Shown piece after piece: positions 10,101-18,096 of a stretch of 64,000 bases of DNA. How positions within the stretch are numbered: position 1 is the stretch's first letter; each line of letters begins with the position of its first letter. The position numbers and the translations under genes are program-made. Below the pieces are notes generated by a model. That model did no database searches, was not told the origin of the DNA, and saw only the letters and a list, made by a program, of their open reading frames with translations. Source of the stretch: Clostridiales bacterium (GTDB taxonomy: Bacteria; Bacillota; Clostridia; Lachnospirales; Lachnospiraceae); NCBI GenBank assembly GCA_018376135.1, contig JAHABX010000012.1, positions 28,356 through 92,355 of the forward strand, written 5' to 3'.

Positions 10101-10556
10101 GAGCTTTACGGCATCCATTTCCAGAACACTGTCCGAACCAATGGTCAGTGTCAGCTCCTTAAATTTCTCCAGAGGAAGAAGCGGCGCCATACAGCCATCC
10201 AGCGTCGTTATGATAACAGCCTCTTTTCGCGCGAGAAGCCTGCTCACCGCCGTGATCCGCTGCCGCAGAAGCTCATTCCCCTGAATATCTGCATGAAAAA
10301 AGAGAAAATCTTTTGCAGGATAATAGAACGCCTCTTCATCCAGGGTCTGGTATTCCTCATAGATTTCCTTTGCTTTTAATTCACTGTATGTGAGAATCAG
10401 TTTTACCGGTATGTCTCTGCCAAGGCTGTACATCAGATGGGTCTTCTGCGAATCCACACATCCGGTAAGAAGCTGAAGTCCTTCCTCCGCAGCAAGCTTT
10501 TCCCTCACCAGTCTAAAAGTCTCCATCTGCAGCAATGGCTCAAAAAATGTATTCAT
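7191..10556 (-). CDS. mfd: Transcription-repair coupling factor
   Basis: 1121 residues, slightly short but complete. Mfd removes RNA polymerase stalled at DNA damage and recruits UvrA. Order of domains: UvrB-homology N-terminus (residues about 1-330), CarD-like RNA-polymerase interaction module (DYVVHENHGLGIYRGIEK), RecG-like SF2 translocase with Walker A GDVGYGKT near residue 597, DEEQ box (IIDEEQRFGV), SATPIPRT, and QLRGRVGRSNR, then the C-terminal TRCF domain (LLGEKQHGHMQAVGYNLYCKML). Nine bases separate it from pth upstream. GGAG lies 6 nt before the ATG. Confidence 0.97.
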   Translation of the reverse strand: MNTFFEPLLQMETFRLVREKLAAEEGLQLLTGCVDSQKTHLMYSLGRDIPVKLILTYSELKAKEIYEEYQTLDEEAFYYPAKDFLFFHADIQGNELLRQRITAVSRLLARKEAVIITTLDGCMAPLLPLEKFKELTLTIGSDSVLEMDAVKLRLVRMGYERTGQAELPGQFAIRGGILDIYPLTEENPVRIELWGEEVDSIRSFDAESQRSMESLDEITLYPASELSPEEYHCKGVSLLDYIKEYPSLVFLDEVNRLLERGETVEKEYRQNYENRMGKGQIEKGQEEEIFSCETILHRLGHFRGAVLCTLETTDRRLDFRNRYRLDTRSIQSYNNHFELLIKDLKRWKKERYQVILMSASRTRGKRLAEELLAEELNAFYSEDPQRIVQPGETMVVHGNVFRGYEYPMIRFAVISETDVFGREKKKKRKKQRTYEGRRISSFTDLSVGDYVVHENHGLGIYRGIEKITVDRVVKDYMKIEYSQGASLFILATQFDAIQKYGSADAEKVPKLNALGGQDWRKTKSKVRGAVQLVAKDLVELYAARQSEKGFVYGPDTVWQKEFEELFPYEETEDQQKAIADTKKDMESDRIMDRLVCGDVGYGKTEVAIRAAFKAVQESRQVVYLVPTTILAQQHYHTFVQRMKEFPVRIDLLCRFRTPAQQKRTMEDLKKGLVDIVIGTHRVLSKDVVYKDLGLLIIDEEQRFGVSDKEKLKKLKNNVDVLSLSATPIPRTLHMSLAGIRDMSVLEEPPIDRMPIQTYVCEYDDGMVRAAIQRELAREGQIYYVYNRVDTIADTARRIQELVPEANVAFAHGKMRERDLEKIMYGFIEGEIDVLVSTTIIETGMDISNVNTIIIQDADRMGLSQLYQLRGRVGRSNRTAYAFLLYKKDKMLKEVAEKRLHAIREYSDLGSGFKIAMRDMEIRGVGTLLGEKQHGHMQAVGYNLYCKMLNEAVKRMKGEDQKVGDEFETVVDLQIDAYIPEDYIRNEALKLDIYKRIAAVENEAEGDDMLEELIDRFGEPPRSVLNLLDITRLRSVAHRLFIKEMQGRPDRIVFTMYEKAEICPERIPELITRMNGTMEFRKANPPQFIYKVRKGRKTGDALLELTAQILDEMELLLQKPEE

Positions 10557-10565
10557 TGTCCGCTC

Positions 10566-11126
10566 CTAATTATATTCATTCATTGCCCTGTCAGGTCCCT
10601 CAGTGAGAATCGCTGCCGCCGCCTGCGCTGCGCGTCCATACGCCTCACGCATCTCCTTTTCATCTTCTCCGGAGAAATGCCCCAGCACATAATCCGCAAG
10701 GTCATATCCTTCCGGCTTCTCCCCGACCCCTACTTTGATCCTTGGAAACGCCTGGGTTCCCAGATGCTGGATAATACTCTTGATCCCGTTATGACCCCCG
10801 GCACTTCCCTTCTTCCGGATCCGGAGCTGCCCGGGCTTCAGAGAAACATCATCATAGATCACCAGAAGCTCCTCTTCCGGATCGATCTTATAGAAATCTG
10901 CCGCCTCCCGGATGCTCTCTCCGCTCAGATTCATATACGTCTGCGGCTTTACCAGAAGGACCTTCATCCCTTCTATGACTCCTGTCCCGCAGACTGCTTT
11001 ATGTTTTTTTGTATTCATATCTATATGATATTTTTCCGCCAGCCGGTCAATGACCTGAAAGCCAACGTTATGTCTTGTCTTTTCATATTTTCTGCCCGGA
11101 TTTCCCAGGCCTGCAATTATATACAT
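10566..11126 (-). CDS. pth: Peptidyl-tRNA hydrolase
   Basis: 186 residues from ATG 11126 (GGAGTGAACACC before it), where the family's MYIIAGLGNPGRKYEKTRHNVGF begins. A longer open frame to 11279 would only run back through the promoter and spoVG terminator. Catalytic His is in TRHNVGF, and the conserved Asn residues are in KPQTYMNLSGES and KGSAGGHNGIKS. Hydrolyses peptidyl-tRNA released from stalled ribosomes. First gene of the pth-mfd-foldase-foldase-pncB run. Confidence 0.96.
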   Translation of the reverse strand: MYIIAGLGNPGRKYEKTRHNVGFQVIDRLAEKYHIDMNTKKHKAVCGTGVIEGMKVLLVKPQTYMNLSGESIREAADFYKIDPEEELLVIYDDVSLKPGQLRIRKKGSAGGHNGIKSIIQHLGTQAFPRIKVGVGEKPEGYDLADYVLGHFSGEDEKEMREAYGRAAQAAAAILTEGPDRAMNEYN

Positions 11127-11159
11127 GGTGTTCACTCCGTCTTTTGGTCTGTCCTTTCC

Positions 11160-11188
11160 ATGATACACAATCTGCCCCTGTTTTTCAA
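11160..11188 (-). promoter_or_regulatory. Candidate promoter for the pth-mfd operon
   Basis: Minus-strand TTGAAA (11188-11183), 17-nt spacer, TATCAT (11165-11160), between the spoVG terminator and the pth start. Confidence 0.6.
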
Positions 11189-11204
11189 GCCTGTAAAACA
11201 CACG

Positions 11205-11234
11205 AAAAAGCCTGCGGCTCGTACCGCAGGCTTT
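11205..11234 (-). terminator. Terminator of spoVG
   Basis: Minus strand AAAGCCTGCGG, loop TACGAG, CCGCAGGCTTTTT: an 11-bp GC-rich stem followed by T residues just after the spoVG stop. Confidence 0.9.
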
Positions 11235-11244
11235 CTGATTCCTG

Positions 11245-11517
11245 TTATTCGTTTGCAGCTTCCGCAACCGTTTCCTCATACCTTTTCAATATCATCATCT
11301 GTATGAAATCCCGTGTGGAAGAATTGATCGGATGAGCGATATCACGATACTCTCCATCGGATGCCTTTCTGCTCGGCATGGCGATAAACAGTCCCTTCTC
11401 CCCCTCTATGACCTTAATATCGTGAACTACAAACTCTTCGTCAATCGTAATCGACACTACTGCTTTCATCTTGCCTTCCTTGGCAACCTTGCGAATCCGT
11501 ACATCTGTAATCTGCAT
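11245..11517 (-). CDS. spoVG: SpoVG regulator, site-specific RNA/DNA-binding protein
   Basis: 90 residues, the usual size. [11 protein letters not shown]...[23 protein letters not shown]...FIAMPSR...[13 protein letters not shown] is the SpoVG family from end to end. SpoVG is a nucleic-acid-binding regulator that affects septation, sporulation and virulence genes in Firmicutes. A GGGGGG stretch about 9 nt before the ATG is the ribosome site. It lies downstream of glgC-glgD on the same strand with no clear separate promoter, so read-through from glg is possible; a small stem (GCATTT-AAATGC, 11537-11560) sits in the gap. Confidence 0.95.
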   Translation of the reverse strand: MQITDVRIRKVAKEGKMKAVVSITIDEEFVVHDIKVIEGEKGLFIAMPSRKASDGEYRDIAHPINSSTRDFIQMMILKRYEETVAEAANE

Positions 11518-11559
11518 ATGAATGATCCCCCCTGTACATCCCGCATTTCCCCCGAAATG

Positions 11560-12678
11560 CTACATGATATACCTTTCATTTTTTTCTATGACTACTTTTA
11601 TTCCATTTTCTCCCACATATCGTGAGTTGGCACGAATCGTATCCCTGCTCTCAACAATGCAGTTCTCGATGTATGTATTATCTCCCAGATATACATCGTT
11701 CAAAATAATGGAATTCCTGATCACACAATTGTTTCCCACGAATACCTTCTTAAAAAGAACGGAATCCTCCACCGTACCGTTGATGATGCATCCGCTTGCC
11801 ACAAGGCTGTTCTTCACATTCGACCCTGTATTGTACTTGGCAGGCGGAAGATCCTGTACTTTGGAATATACTTCCGGATATTCCTGCAGGAAGTGCTTCC
11901 TTACCTCCGGCTTCAGGAAATCCATATTCGTCTCAAAATATGCTTCTGCGGAGGAGATGCTGCTCCAGTAGCTCTCCATCTTGTAGGCATAGATCTTCTT
12001 CACGTTCTTATAACGGATCAGGATATCGCTCACAAAATCATATCGGTCCTCCTGCGCGCACTTCTCGATCAGCTCGATCAGCTGGCGTCTTCGGATAATA
12101 TAGATTCCGCAGGATACCATATGAGCATCTGTGGTCATGGGCTTCTCTTCCATGTCGATGACTCTGCAGCTCTCGTCCACCTTTACCACTCCAAAACGGG
12201 TCATATCCGTGCCGTCCGGCATGTCCTTGCATACAACCGTGATATCCGCCTTCTTCTGAATATGATACTCCAGAACCTTATTGTAATCCATCTTATAGAC
12301 ACCGTCTCCGGATGCGATGACCACGTATGGTTCATGGCTCTGCTTCAGCCAGTCTATATTCTGATAGATGGAATCTGCAGTTCCCCGGTACCAGTAATTA
12401 TTCTCCGCGGTAACTGTCGGGGTGAAGATATAAAGTCCGCCCTGCTTTCTTCCGAAATCCCACCACTTGGAGGAGCTCAGATGCTCGTTTAAGGAACGGG
12501 AATTATACTGGGTCAGCACCGCCACCTTCTGCACATGGGAATTGGACATATTGCTCAGAGAAAAATCAATACTGCGATAGCTTCCTGCCACAGGCATTGC
12601 CGCAATGGCACGCTTGCTGGACAGCTCTCTCATTCTGTGGTTATTGCCGCCTGCTAAAATGATTCCAATTGCTCTCAT
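11560..12678 (-). CDS. glgD: Glucose-1-phosphate adenylyltransferase-like subunit GlgD
   Basis: 372 residues. [39 protein letters not shown] is the GlgD version of the ADP-glucose pyrophosphorylase fold: nucleotidyltransferase domain (1 to about 240) followed by a left-handed beta-helix (GSNVKNSLVASGCIINGTVEDSVLFK). In Firmicutes GlgD has little catalytic activity itself and changes the kinetics of GlgC in a GlgCD heterotetramer. Its ATG overlaps the TAA of glgC by one base (TAATG), so expression is coupled. No other glycogen genes are adjacent. Confidence 0.95.
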   Translation of the reverse strand: MRAIGIILAGGNNHRMRELSSKRAIAAMPVAGSYRSIDFSLSNMSNSHVQKVAVLTQYNSRSLNEHLSSSKWWDFGRKQGGLYIFTPTVTAENNYWYRGTADSIYQNIDWLKQSHEPYVVIASGDGVYKMDYNKVLEYHIQKKADITVVCKDMPDGTDMTRFGVVKVDESCRVIDMEEKPMTTDAHMVSCGIYIIRRRQLIELIEKCAQEDRYDFVSDILIRYKNVKKIYAYKMESYWSSISSAEAYFETNMDFLKPEVRKHFLQEYPEVYSKVQDLPPAKYNTGSNVKNSLVASGCIINGTVEDSVLFKKVFVGNNCVIRNSIILNDVYLGDNTYIENCIVESRDTIRANSRYVGENGIKVVIEKNERYIM

Positions 12679-13949
12679 TATCTCTCACCTGCCTTAATCA
12701 ATGTCTCGCCACTTGCAAGTATGCCGTTGGGATAATCACTGCTCTCTGTCTTGCCGGAAACAGCAGTATTCAGACCAATCTGCACATCAGGCGGAATCAC
12801 CGTATTCTCTCCGATGGTCACCAGACCGAAGGAGTATACCTTTGGATTCATCTTGTTCGGAATATCCTCTCCCACTCCAAGGGAGCAGTTCTCACCAACG
12901 GTTACTTCCTCTGCTATGATCGATCTGTCCACCTTACAGCCTGCGCCGATGGTGGTATTCTTCATAATAATAGAATCACGCACAACGGCTCCTTTTCCTA
13001 CGGTCACCCCTGCACCCAGTACGGAATTAATGACCGTACCTTCAATGGTGGAGTTGCCGCAGACGATGCTTCGCTCGATGAATCCGTCTCTGGACACATA
13101 CAGAGGCGGCACCGCGTCGCTCTTCGTATAGATCTTCCAGAACTCCTCATAAAGATTGAATTCCGGAATAATATCGATCAGCTCCATATTGGCTTCCCAG
13201 TAGGATCCAAGTGTTCCCACATCCTTCCAGTAGCCGTTGTATTCATATGCAAAGAGACGCTCTCCATTGCCAAGGCATTCAGGAAGGATATGCTTTCCGA
13301 AATCGCAGCCGGGAACATCTCTCATCTTAATGAGCGCTTCCCTTAACACCTTCCATGTGAATATGTAAATACCCATGGACGCCAGATTGCTTCGTGGATT
13401 CGCCGGCTTCTCCTCAAACTCGGTAATCTGTCCGTTCTCGTCGGTGATCACAACGCCGAAGCGGCTTGCCTCCTCCCACGGAACCGGCATACATGCAATT
13501 GTGACTGCCGCATCATTCTCCTTATGGTATTCCAGCATCACTTCATAGTCCATCTTGTAGATGTGATCGCCGGAAAGGATCAGCACATAATCCGGATTGT
13601 AGGTGTCAATATAATCGATATTCTGATAGATCGCATTGGCTGTCCCGGAATACCAGTCACTTCCGGCGCTTCTTTCATAAGGTGAGAGGATCGTCACCCC
13701 TCCATTGTTACGGTCCAGATCCCACGGCATGCCGATCCCGATATGCGTATTCAAACGCAGGGGCTGATACTGGGTCAGTACGCCCACTGTATCAATGCCT
13801 GAATTAATACAGTTGCTGAGCGGGAAGTCTATAATGCGGTATTTTCCGCCAAAAGCAACCGCCGGTTTTGCCACCTTTGCGGTAAGTACACCAAGTCTGC
13901 TTCCCTGTCCGCCTGCCAAAAGCATGGCCACCATCTCTTTTTTAATCAC
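12678..13949 (-). CDS. glgC: Glucose-1-phosphate adenylyltransferase (ADP-glucose pyrophosphorylase)
   Basis: 423 residues from GTG 13949, which is preceded by AAGAGGTGATAGC; the open frame extends to 14033 but that part covers the promoter. [21 protein letters not shown] holds the nucleotide-binding GGxGx[33 protein letters not shown] and FEEKP are catalytic landmarks. Makes ADP-glucose from glucose-1-phosphate and ATP, the committed step of glycogen synthesis. First gene of the glgC-glgD pair, with a well-formed sigma-A promoter. Confidence 0.96.
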   Translation of the reverse strand: MIKKEMVAMLLAGGQGSRLGVLTAKVAKPAVAFGGKYRIIDFPLSNCINSGIDTVGVLTQYQPLRLNTHIGIGMPWDLDRNNGGVTILSPYERSAGSDWYSGTANAIYQNIDYIDTYNPDYVLILSGDHIYKMDYEVMLEYHKENDAAVTIACMPVPWEEASRFGVVITDENGQITEFEEKPANPRSNLASMGIYIFTWKVLREALIKMRDVPGCDFGKHILPECLGNGERLFAYEYNGYWKDVGTLGSYWEANMELIDIIPEFNLYEEFWKIYTKSDAVPPLYVSRDGFIERSIVCGNSTIEGTVINSVLGAGVTVGKGAVVRDSIIMKNTTIGAGCKVDRSIIAEEVTVGENCSLGVGEDIPNKMNPKVYSFGLVTIGENTVIPPDVQIGLNTAVSGKTESSDYPNGILASGETLIKAGER

Positions 13950-13991
13950 GCTATCACCTCTTGCTGTAACATTAAATGCTTTGATGCCAAC

Positions 13992-14020
13992 ATTATAGCA
14001 TACCTTTTGTAAATAGTGAA
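13992..14020 (-). promoter_or_regulatory. glgC promoter
   Basis: Minus-strand TTCACT (14020-14015), 17-nt spacer, perfect TATAAT (13997-13992), about 43 bp before the GTG start. Confidence 0.75.
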
Positions 14021-14178
14021 CATTTTTATTCATAATTGTTCACAGTTTTTTTACAATTTGCAACACATTTTTCAATATAACAATCGAAAATTCGACTTTT
14101 TTCGTCATTTTTTACATATTAGTTTTCCAGTTTTTGTTGTTTCTTACGAATCCTTCCTGCTTTCCACTGCATAATCCA

Positions 14179-14206
14179 TTGATTTTTCCACTGAAAGCGG
14201 TATAAT
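14179..14206 (+). promoter_or_regulatory. murC promoter
   Basis: TTGATT (14179-14184), 16-nt spacer, TATAAT (14201-14206), 32 bp before the murC ATG. The 205-bp divergent spacer between glgC and murC holds both promoters and nothing else I can name. Confidence 0.7.
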
Positions 14207-14238
14207 TTATACAAATAGAACAGAAATGGAGATTTGAT

Positions 14239-15618
14239 ATGTACCAGATAGATTTTCACTCACCCGTACGCATTCATTTCATCGGAATCGGAGGAATCAG
14301 CATGAGCGGACTTGCTGAGATCCTGCTCAAGGAGGGCTTCTCTGTATCCGGCTCCGATTCCCGCGAATCCGAGCTTACCAGACATCTGGAAGCCAGGGGC
14401 GCCGTCATCTGCTACGGGCAATGTGCAGAAAATATTAAGGAAGGAACCGAGGTGGTTGTCTATACGGCTGCCATCCATGCGGATAATCCCGAATTTGCCG
14501 CTGCGGCTGCCGCCGGCATCCCCATGCTTACAAGAGCCGAGCTTTTAGGACAGATCATGCGCAATTACCGGACAGCCATCGCCGTATCCGGGACTCACGG
14601 AAAAACGACCACAACCTCTATGCTGTCCACAGTCCTTCTGCAGGGGAACATGGACCCCACTATCTCCGTAGGAGGCATCCTCCCTGCCATTGGAGGAAAT
14701 ATCCGGGTGGGACACTCTGAGACCTTCCTGACAGAGGCATGCGAATACACCAACAGCTTTCTGTCTTTCCATCCGACCATCAGCATCATATTAAATATAG
14801 AAGAAGACCATATGGATTTCTTCAAGGATCTTGCCGATATCCGCAGCTCCTTCCGCCGTTTTGCCGGACTGCTGCCTGAAAACGGTCTGCTGATCATAAA
14901 CGGAGAGATCGAGCATCCTCAGGAGATCACCGCAGGCATTTCTGCACGCACGGTCAATTACGGTCTGACAGGAACCGAGGACTACACTGCACAGGATATT
15001 TCCTATAACGAGACCGGCTGCGCATCCTTCACCGCCATTGGCTGCGGCAGGATGCTTGGTCAGGTGACCTTAAATGTCCCGGGCATTCACAACGTCTCCA
15101 ATGCGCTTGCTGCCATTGCAGCCGCACTGGAGCTTAACATCCCCTTTGAACAGATCCAGAAGGGACTGACTGCCTTCCACGGCACAGACCGCCGTTTCCA
15201 GTACAAGGGCGAGGTAAACGGAGTTACGGTCATTGACGACTATGCGCATCATCCGACAGAGATCGAAGCCACCTTAAAGGCAGCCGCCAATTATCCGCAC
15301 CGGGAGCTGTGGTGTGTCTTCCAGCCCCACACCTATACCCGTACAAAGGCATTTCTGCACGAATTTGCACAGGCACTTTCCCACGCAGATCATGTGGTTC
15401 TGACAGATATCTACGCTGCGAGAGAAACGGATACCCTGGGGATCAGCTCCCGCACCCTGCAGGAAGAGATTCAGAAGCTTGGAAAAACCTGCCACTACTT
15501 CCCCTCCTTTGACGAAGTGGAAAAATTTTTATCAGAAAAATGTATACACGGTGACCTGTTGATAACTATGGGTGCCGGAGATGTGCTGAAAATTGGGGAA
15601 AATCTGCTTTCAAGATAA
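14239..15618 (+). CDS. murC: UDP-N-acetylmuramate--L-alanine ligase
   Basis: 459 residues. First amino-acid addition in peptidoglycan precursor synthesis: ATP-dependent ligation of L-Ala to UDP-MurNAc. N-terminal Rossmann domain HFIGIGGISMSGLAEIL; ATP loop SGTHGKTTTTSM near residue 118; EACEY and NIEEDHMD in the centre; DDYAHHPTEI and FQPHTYTR in the C-terminal domain. All key motifs are intact. Monocistronic with its own promoter; the spacer downstream is full of DnaA boxes. Confidence 0.97.
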   Translation: MYQIDFHSPVRIHFIGIGGISMSGLAEILLKEGFSVSGSDSRESELTRHLEARGAVICYGQCAENIKEGTEVVVYTAAIHADNPEFAAAAAAGIPMLTRAELLGQIMRNYRTAIAVSGTHGKTTTTSMLSTVLLQGNMDPTISVGGILPAIGGNIRVGHSETFLTEACEYTNSFLSFHPTISIILNIEEDHMDFFKDLADIRSSFRRFAGLLPENGLLIINGEIEHPQEITAGISARTVNYGLTGTEDYTAQDISYNETGCASFTAIGCGRMLGQVTLNVPGIHNVSNALAAIAAALELNIPFEQIQKGLTAFHGTDRRFQYKGEVNGVTVIDDYAHHPTEIEATLKAAANYPHRELWCVFQPHTYTRTKAFLHEFAQALSHADHVVLTDIYAARETDTLGISSRTLQEEIQKLGKTCHYFPSFDEVEKFLSEKCIHGDLLITMGAGDVLKIGENLLSR

Positions 15619-15619
15619 A

Positions 15620-15842
15620 GTTATCCACATTATCCACATGTTTATCAACATAATAAGTTGTATAGGCATGTGGATTTTTTCGTGGATAATGTATTTACAT
15701 AATATTTCTGCACCCTTTTCCCAAAAGTCCGCATTTTCTCTGTTTTTTTGTCGTTTCATGTCGAATCCAGTTACCCATAATCAAAACTGTCCACTGAGTT
15801 ATCCACATTATCCACATACTCATCCCCCGATATTTATCCATA
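15620..15842 (+). promoter_or_regulatory. DnaA-box cluster in the murC-dnaD spacer
   Basis: Four perfect DnaA boxes TTATCCACA at 15621, 15630, 15799 and 15808, arranged as two abutting head-to-tail pairs inside an exact 20-bp repeat (GTTATCCACATTATCCACAT at 15620-15639 and 15798-15817; offset 178 bp). One-mismatch boxes lie at 15642 (TTATCAACA), 15681-15689 on the other strand (CGTGGATAA) and 15834 (TTATCCATA). The whole 329-bp spacer has no gene. The cluster is directly upstream of the dnaD-dnaI promoter, so it probably lets DnaA control helicase-loader genes or titrates DnaA. Confidence 0.85.
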
Positions 15843-15864
15843 TCCACCAACCCATGGGGACCTA

Positions 15865-15893
15865 TTTTCTTTTCTGAAAGGGTATGTTATAAT
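15865..15893 (+). promoter_or_regulatory. dnaD promoter (extended -10)
   Basis: TGTTATAAT: extended TG motif and a perfect TATAAT at 15888-15893, weak -35 (TTTTCT) with 17-nt spacing. The last DnaA box ends 23 bp upstream of the -35. Confidence 0.65.
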
Positions 15894-15947
15894 CCCAGCA
15901 TAACCGGATTCAGAGAGCTTTCAGGATCCGGCACGGAAGGAGCCAAC

Positions 15948-16982
15948 ATGAGTCATTTTGTCCTGAAAACCGAATCATCCGCCGGTATGACCAGCGTTTC
16001 CAATCTGTTTCTGGATTACTATATGCCAAGAGCCAACGGAGAATATGTCAAGGTATACCTTTATCTGCTCCGGGCGCTCCACAACGTTTCCCTTGAGCTG
16101 TCTGTGGCAGGTCTTGCCGATGCGCTGGATCATACGGAGAGCGACATTCTCCGGGCACTGAAGTACTGGGAGAAGCAGGGAATCCTGAAGCTGGAATGTA
16201 ATTCCTCCAGAGAACTGCAGGGCATCTATCTTCTGGATATTCCGGAACCGGACTCCGATACCGGACCATTGCACAGCTCCCCCGTGCAGGAGCCACAGGA
16301 GAGTCAGATACCGGCACGAAAGTCCTACAGCCGGAATGATCTGGCAAAATTCTCCGGTCAGGCAGAATGCCGCCAGCTTCTGTTTGTCTGTGAACAGTAT
16401 CTAAAGAAGACGCTGTCCTCTTCCGAGATCGAGACGCTCCTCTATTTCTATGACCAGCTCCACTTCTCAGCGGACCTGATCGAATATCTGGTTGAATACT
16501 GTGTCTGCAAAGGCAGCCGCAGCATCCATTATATCGAGACCGTGGCGATCGCCTGGGCAGAAGCCGGGATCAGCACTGTCTCTCAGGCAAAGGAACGGAC
16601 AACCACTTATACCCGCAACTGCTTTGCCATTATGAAAGCATTCGGCATCAATGACCGCAATCCGGTAGAACCGGAACTGAAATATATCGAGAAATGGCTC
16701 CGCACCTACGACTTCACGCTGGATCTGATCCTGGAAGCCTGCAGCCGGACCATGGACCGGCTCCACAAGCCCAACTTTGAATATGCGGACCGCATCTTAA
16801 AAAGCTGGAAGGAGAATCACGTACATACCATGGCAGATGTGCAGGCACTGGATCAGGCGCATCAGAAGCGCAGTTCGCAGAAAAAGCCTGCAGCCAATAC
16901 CAGATCTACCGGATTCACCAACTTCCAGCAGCGTGATTATGATTTTGAGGAGCTGGAGAAGCAGCTTCTCCAGAGCCAATAG
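15948..16982 (+). CDS. dnaD: DnaD domain-containing primosome protein
   Basis: 344 residues. N-terminal winged-helix domain (residues about 1-110, YVKVYLYLLRALHN...LKYWEKQGILKL), then two consecutive DnaD/DnaB C-terminal type helical repeats (QYLKKTLSSSEIETLLYFYDQLHFSADLIEYLVEYC and IEKWLRTYDFTLDLILEACSRTM...ANFEYADRILKSW-type). These belong to Firmicutes helicase-loading proteins that act with DnaA, DnaI and DnaC at the origin and at restart sites. GAAGGAGCCAAC precedes the ATG. The loader ATPase gene follows after 9 bp. Length and double DnaD repeat suit the clostridial fused DnaD/DnaB-like form. Confidence 0.92.
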   Translation: MSHFVLKTESSAGMTSVSNLFLDYYMPRANGEYVKVYLYLLRALHNVSLELSVAGLADALDHTESDILRALKYWEKQGILKLECNSSRELQGIYLLDIPEPDSDTGPLHSSPVQEPQESQIPARKSYSRNDLAKFSGQAECRQLLFVCEQYLKKTLSSSEIETLLYFYDQLHFSADLIEYLVEYCVCKGSRSIHYIETVAIAWAEAGISTVSQAKERTTTYTRNCFAIMKAFGINDRNPVEPELKYIEKWLRTYDFTLDLILEACSRTMDRLHKPNFEYADRILKSWKENHVHTMADVQALDQAHQKRSSQKKPAANTRSTGFTNFQQRDYDFEELEKQLLQSQ

Positions 16983-16991
16983 GAGGACGCC

Positions 16992-17954
16992 ATGCCACTG
17001 ACCAACAAACAATACGACGCGATCATGCGCGGCTATGACCAGCGGCAGTACCGCAGTTACCGACAGCAGTGCGCACGCCAGGACGAGATCTACCGGAAGC
17101 TGCCCCGCATCCGGGAGATCGAAGAGAGTGTCTCCGCCTGCAGTCTTGGTCATGCCGAGAAGGTTTTCGACGCAGAGCCGGGCGCTCTGTCTGATCTGCA
17201 GGAGCAGCTTGCCGCTCTCCGGCGGGAGAAGGAATTCCTCCTGAAGGAAGCCGGTTACCCTGCCGATTATCTGGATATGCACTACACCTGTCCGGACTGT
17301 CAGGATACCGGTTACATCGGACGCAGAAAGTGCCATTGTTTTCGCCGGGAAGAGATCCGTCTTCTGTACTCCTCCTCCCGCCTGGAATCCATTCTGGCTC
17401 AGGAAAATTTTTCCACTCTGTCCTATGAGGTCTATGATGACGAACAGAGAGCTGCCATGCCCTCGGTCATTCGGACCTGTCAGGATTTTATCCGCACCTT
17501 TGATCAGAAGTTCTGCAGCCTTCTCTTCTATGGTCCTGTGGGTACCGGAAAGACCTTTTTGTCCAACTGTATCGCCAGAGAGCTTCTGGACAGCGGACAT
17601 TCCGTGATCTATTTCACCGCCTTCCAGCTGTTCGAGCTTTTCTCCGCCTCTGTATCCGGAGAACCCGGCATCTCTGTGCAGCGCCATGAAGCGCTTCTGG
17701 ACAGCGACCTTCTGATCCTGGATGATATCGGTACCGAGCTGGCGAATACGTTCACCGTTTCCAGGCTGTTTCAGGTGCTGAACGAGCGGGCGCTCAGACA
17801 GAGATCCACCATCATCTCGACCAACCTGTCCCCGAAGGATTTCCGGGACATCTACAGTGAGAGAGTCTTTTCCCGTATCACAAGCTCCTATACTCTTGTG
17901 AAGTTTACGGGCAGTGATATCCGAATCCGCAAGAAAATCGCGGGTTCCCGATGA
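16992..17954 (+). CDS. DnaI/DnaC-type helicase loader ATPase
   Basis: 320 residues. N-terminal coiled region, then a zinc-binding CPDCQDTGYIGRRKCHC (near residues 97-113, as in DnaI), then an AAA+ domain: Walker A GPVGTGKT about residue 181, Walker B LLILDDIG about residue 239, sensor TIISTNL, arginine finger region SRITSSY. Loads the replicative DNA helicase with DnaD. The AGGAGG ribosome site lies across the stop of dnaD, so the two are coupled. Confidence 0.93.
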   Translation: MPLTNKQYDAIMRGYDQRQYRSYRQQCARQDEIYRKLPRIREIEESVSACSLGHAEKVFDAEPGALSDLQEQLAALRREKEFLLKEAGYPADYLDMHYTCPDCQDTGYIGRRKCHCFRREEIRLLYSSSRLESILAQENFSTLSYEVYDDEQRAAMPSVIRTCQDFIRTFDQKFCSLLFYGPVGTGKTFLSNCIARELLDSGHSVIYFTAFQLFELFSASVSGEPGISVQRHEALLDSDLLILDDIGTELANTFTVSRLFQVLNERALRQRSTIISTNLSPKDFRDIYSERVFSRITSSYTLVKFTGSDIRIRKKIAGSR

Positions 17955-17960
17955 AATCCC

Positions 17961-17990
17961 TTGACGGGATCTTCACCGGGATGATATAAC
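17961..17990 (+). promoter_or_regulatory. Candidate prs promoter
   Basis: TTGACG, 18-nt spacer, TATAAC (17985-17990), starting 7 bp after the loader gene stop. Confidence 0.6.
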
Positions 17991-18096
17991 CTTCTTGACA
18001 GGAATTACCTATTCGTTCAGAACCATTTGCAAAACACGTTTTTGCCCTTCCTGTTCTGAGCAGCCAATATATATTTTTACCTTTGGAGGAAGAACT

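Noticed and set aside
11127..11279. N-terminal extension of Pth
   Set aside because: It would be translated through the promoter and the spoVG terminator; the family start is at 11126.
15619..15947. Chromosomal origin of replication
   Set aside because: Boxes fit, but dnaA, dnaN and an obvious AT-rich unwinding element are missing and neighbours are murC and dnaD; a regulatory or titration site is more likely.
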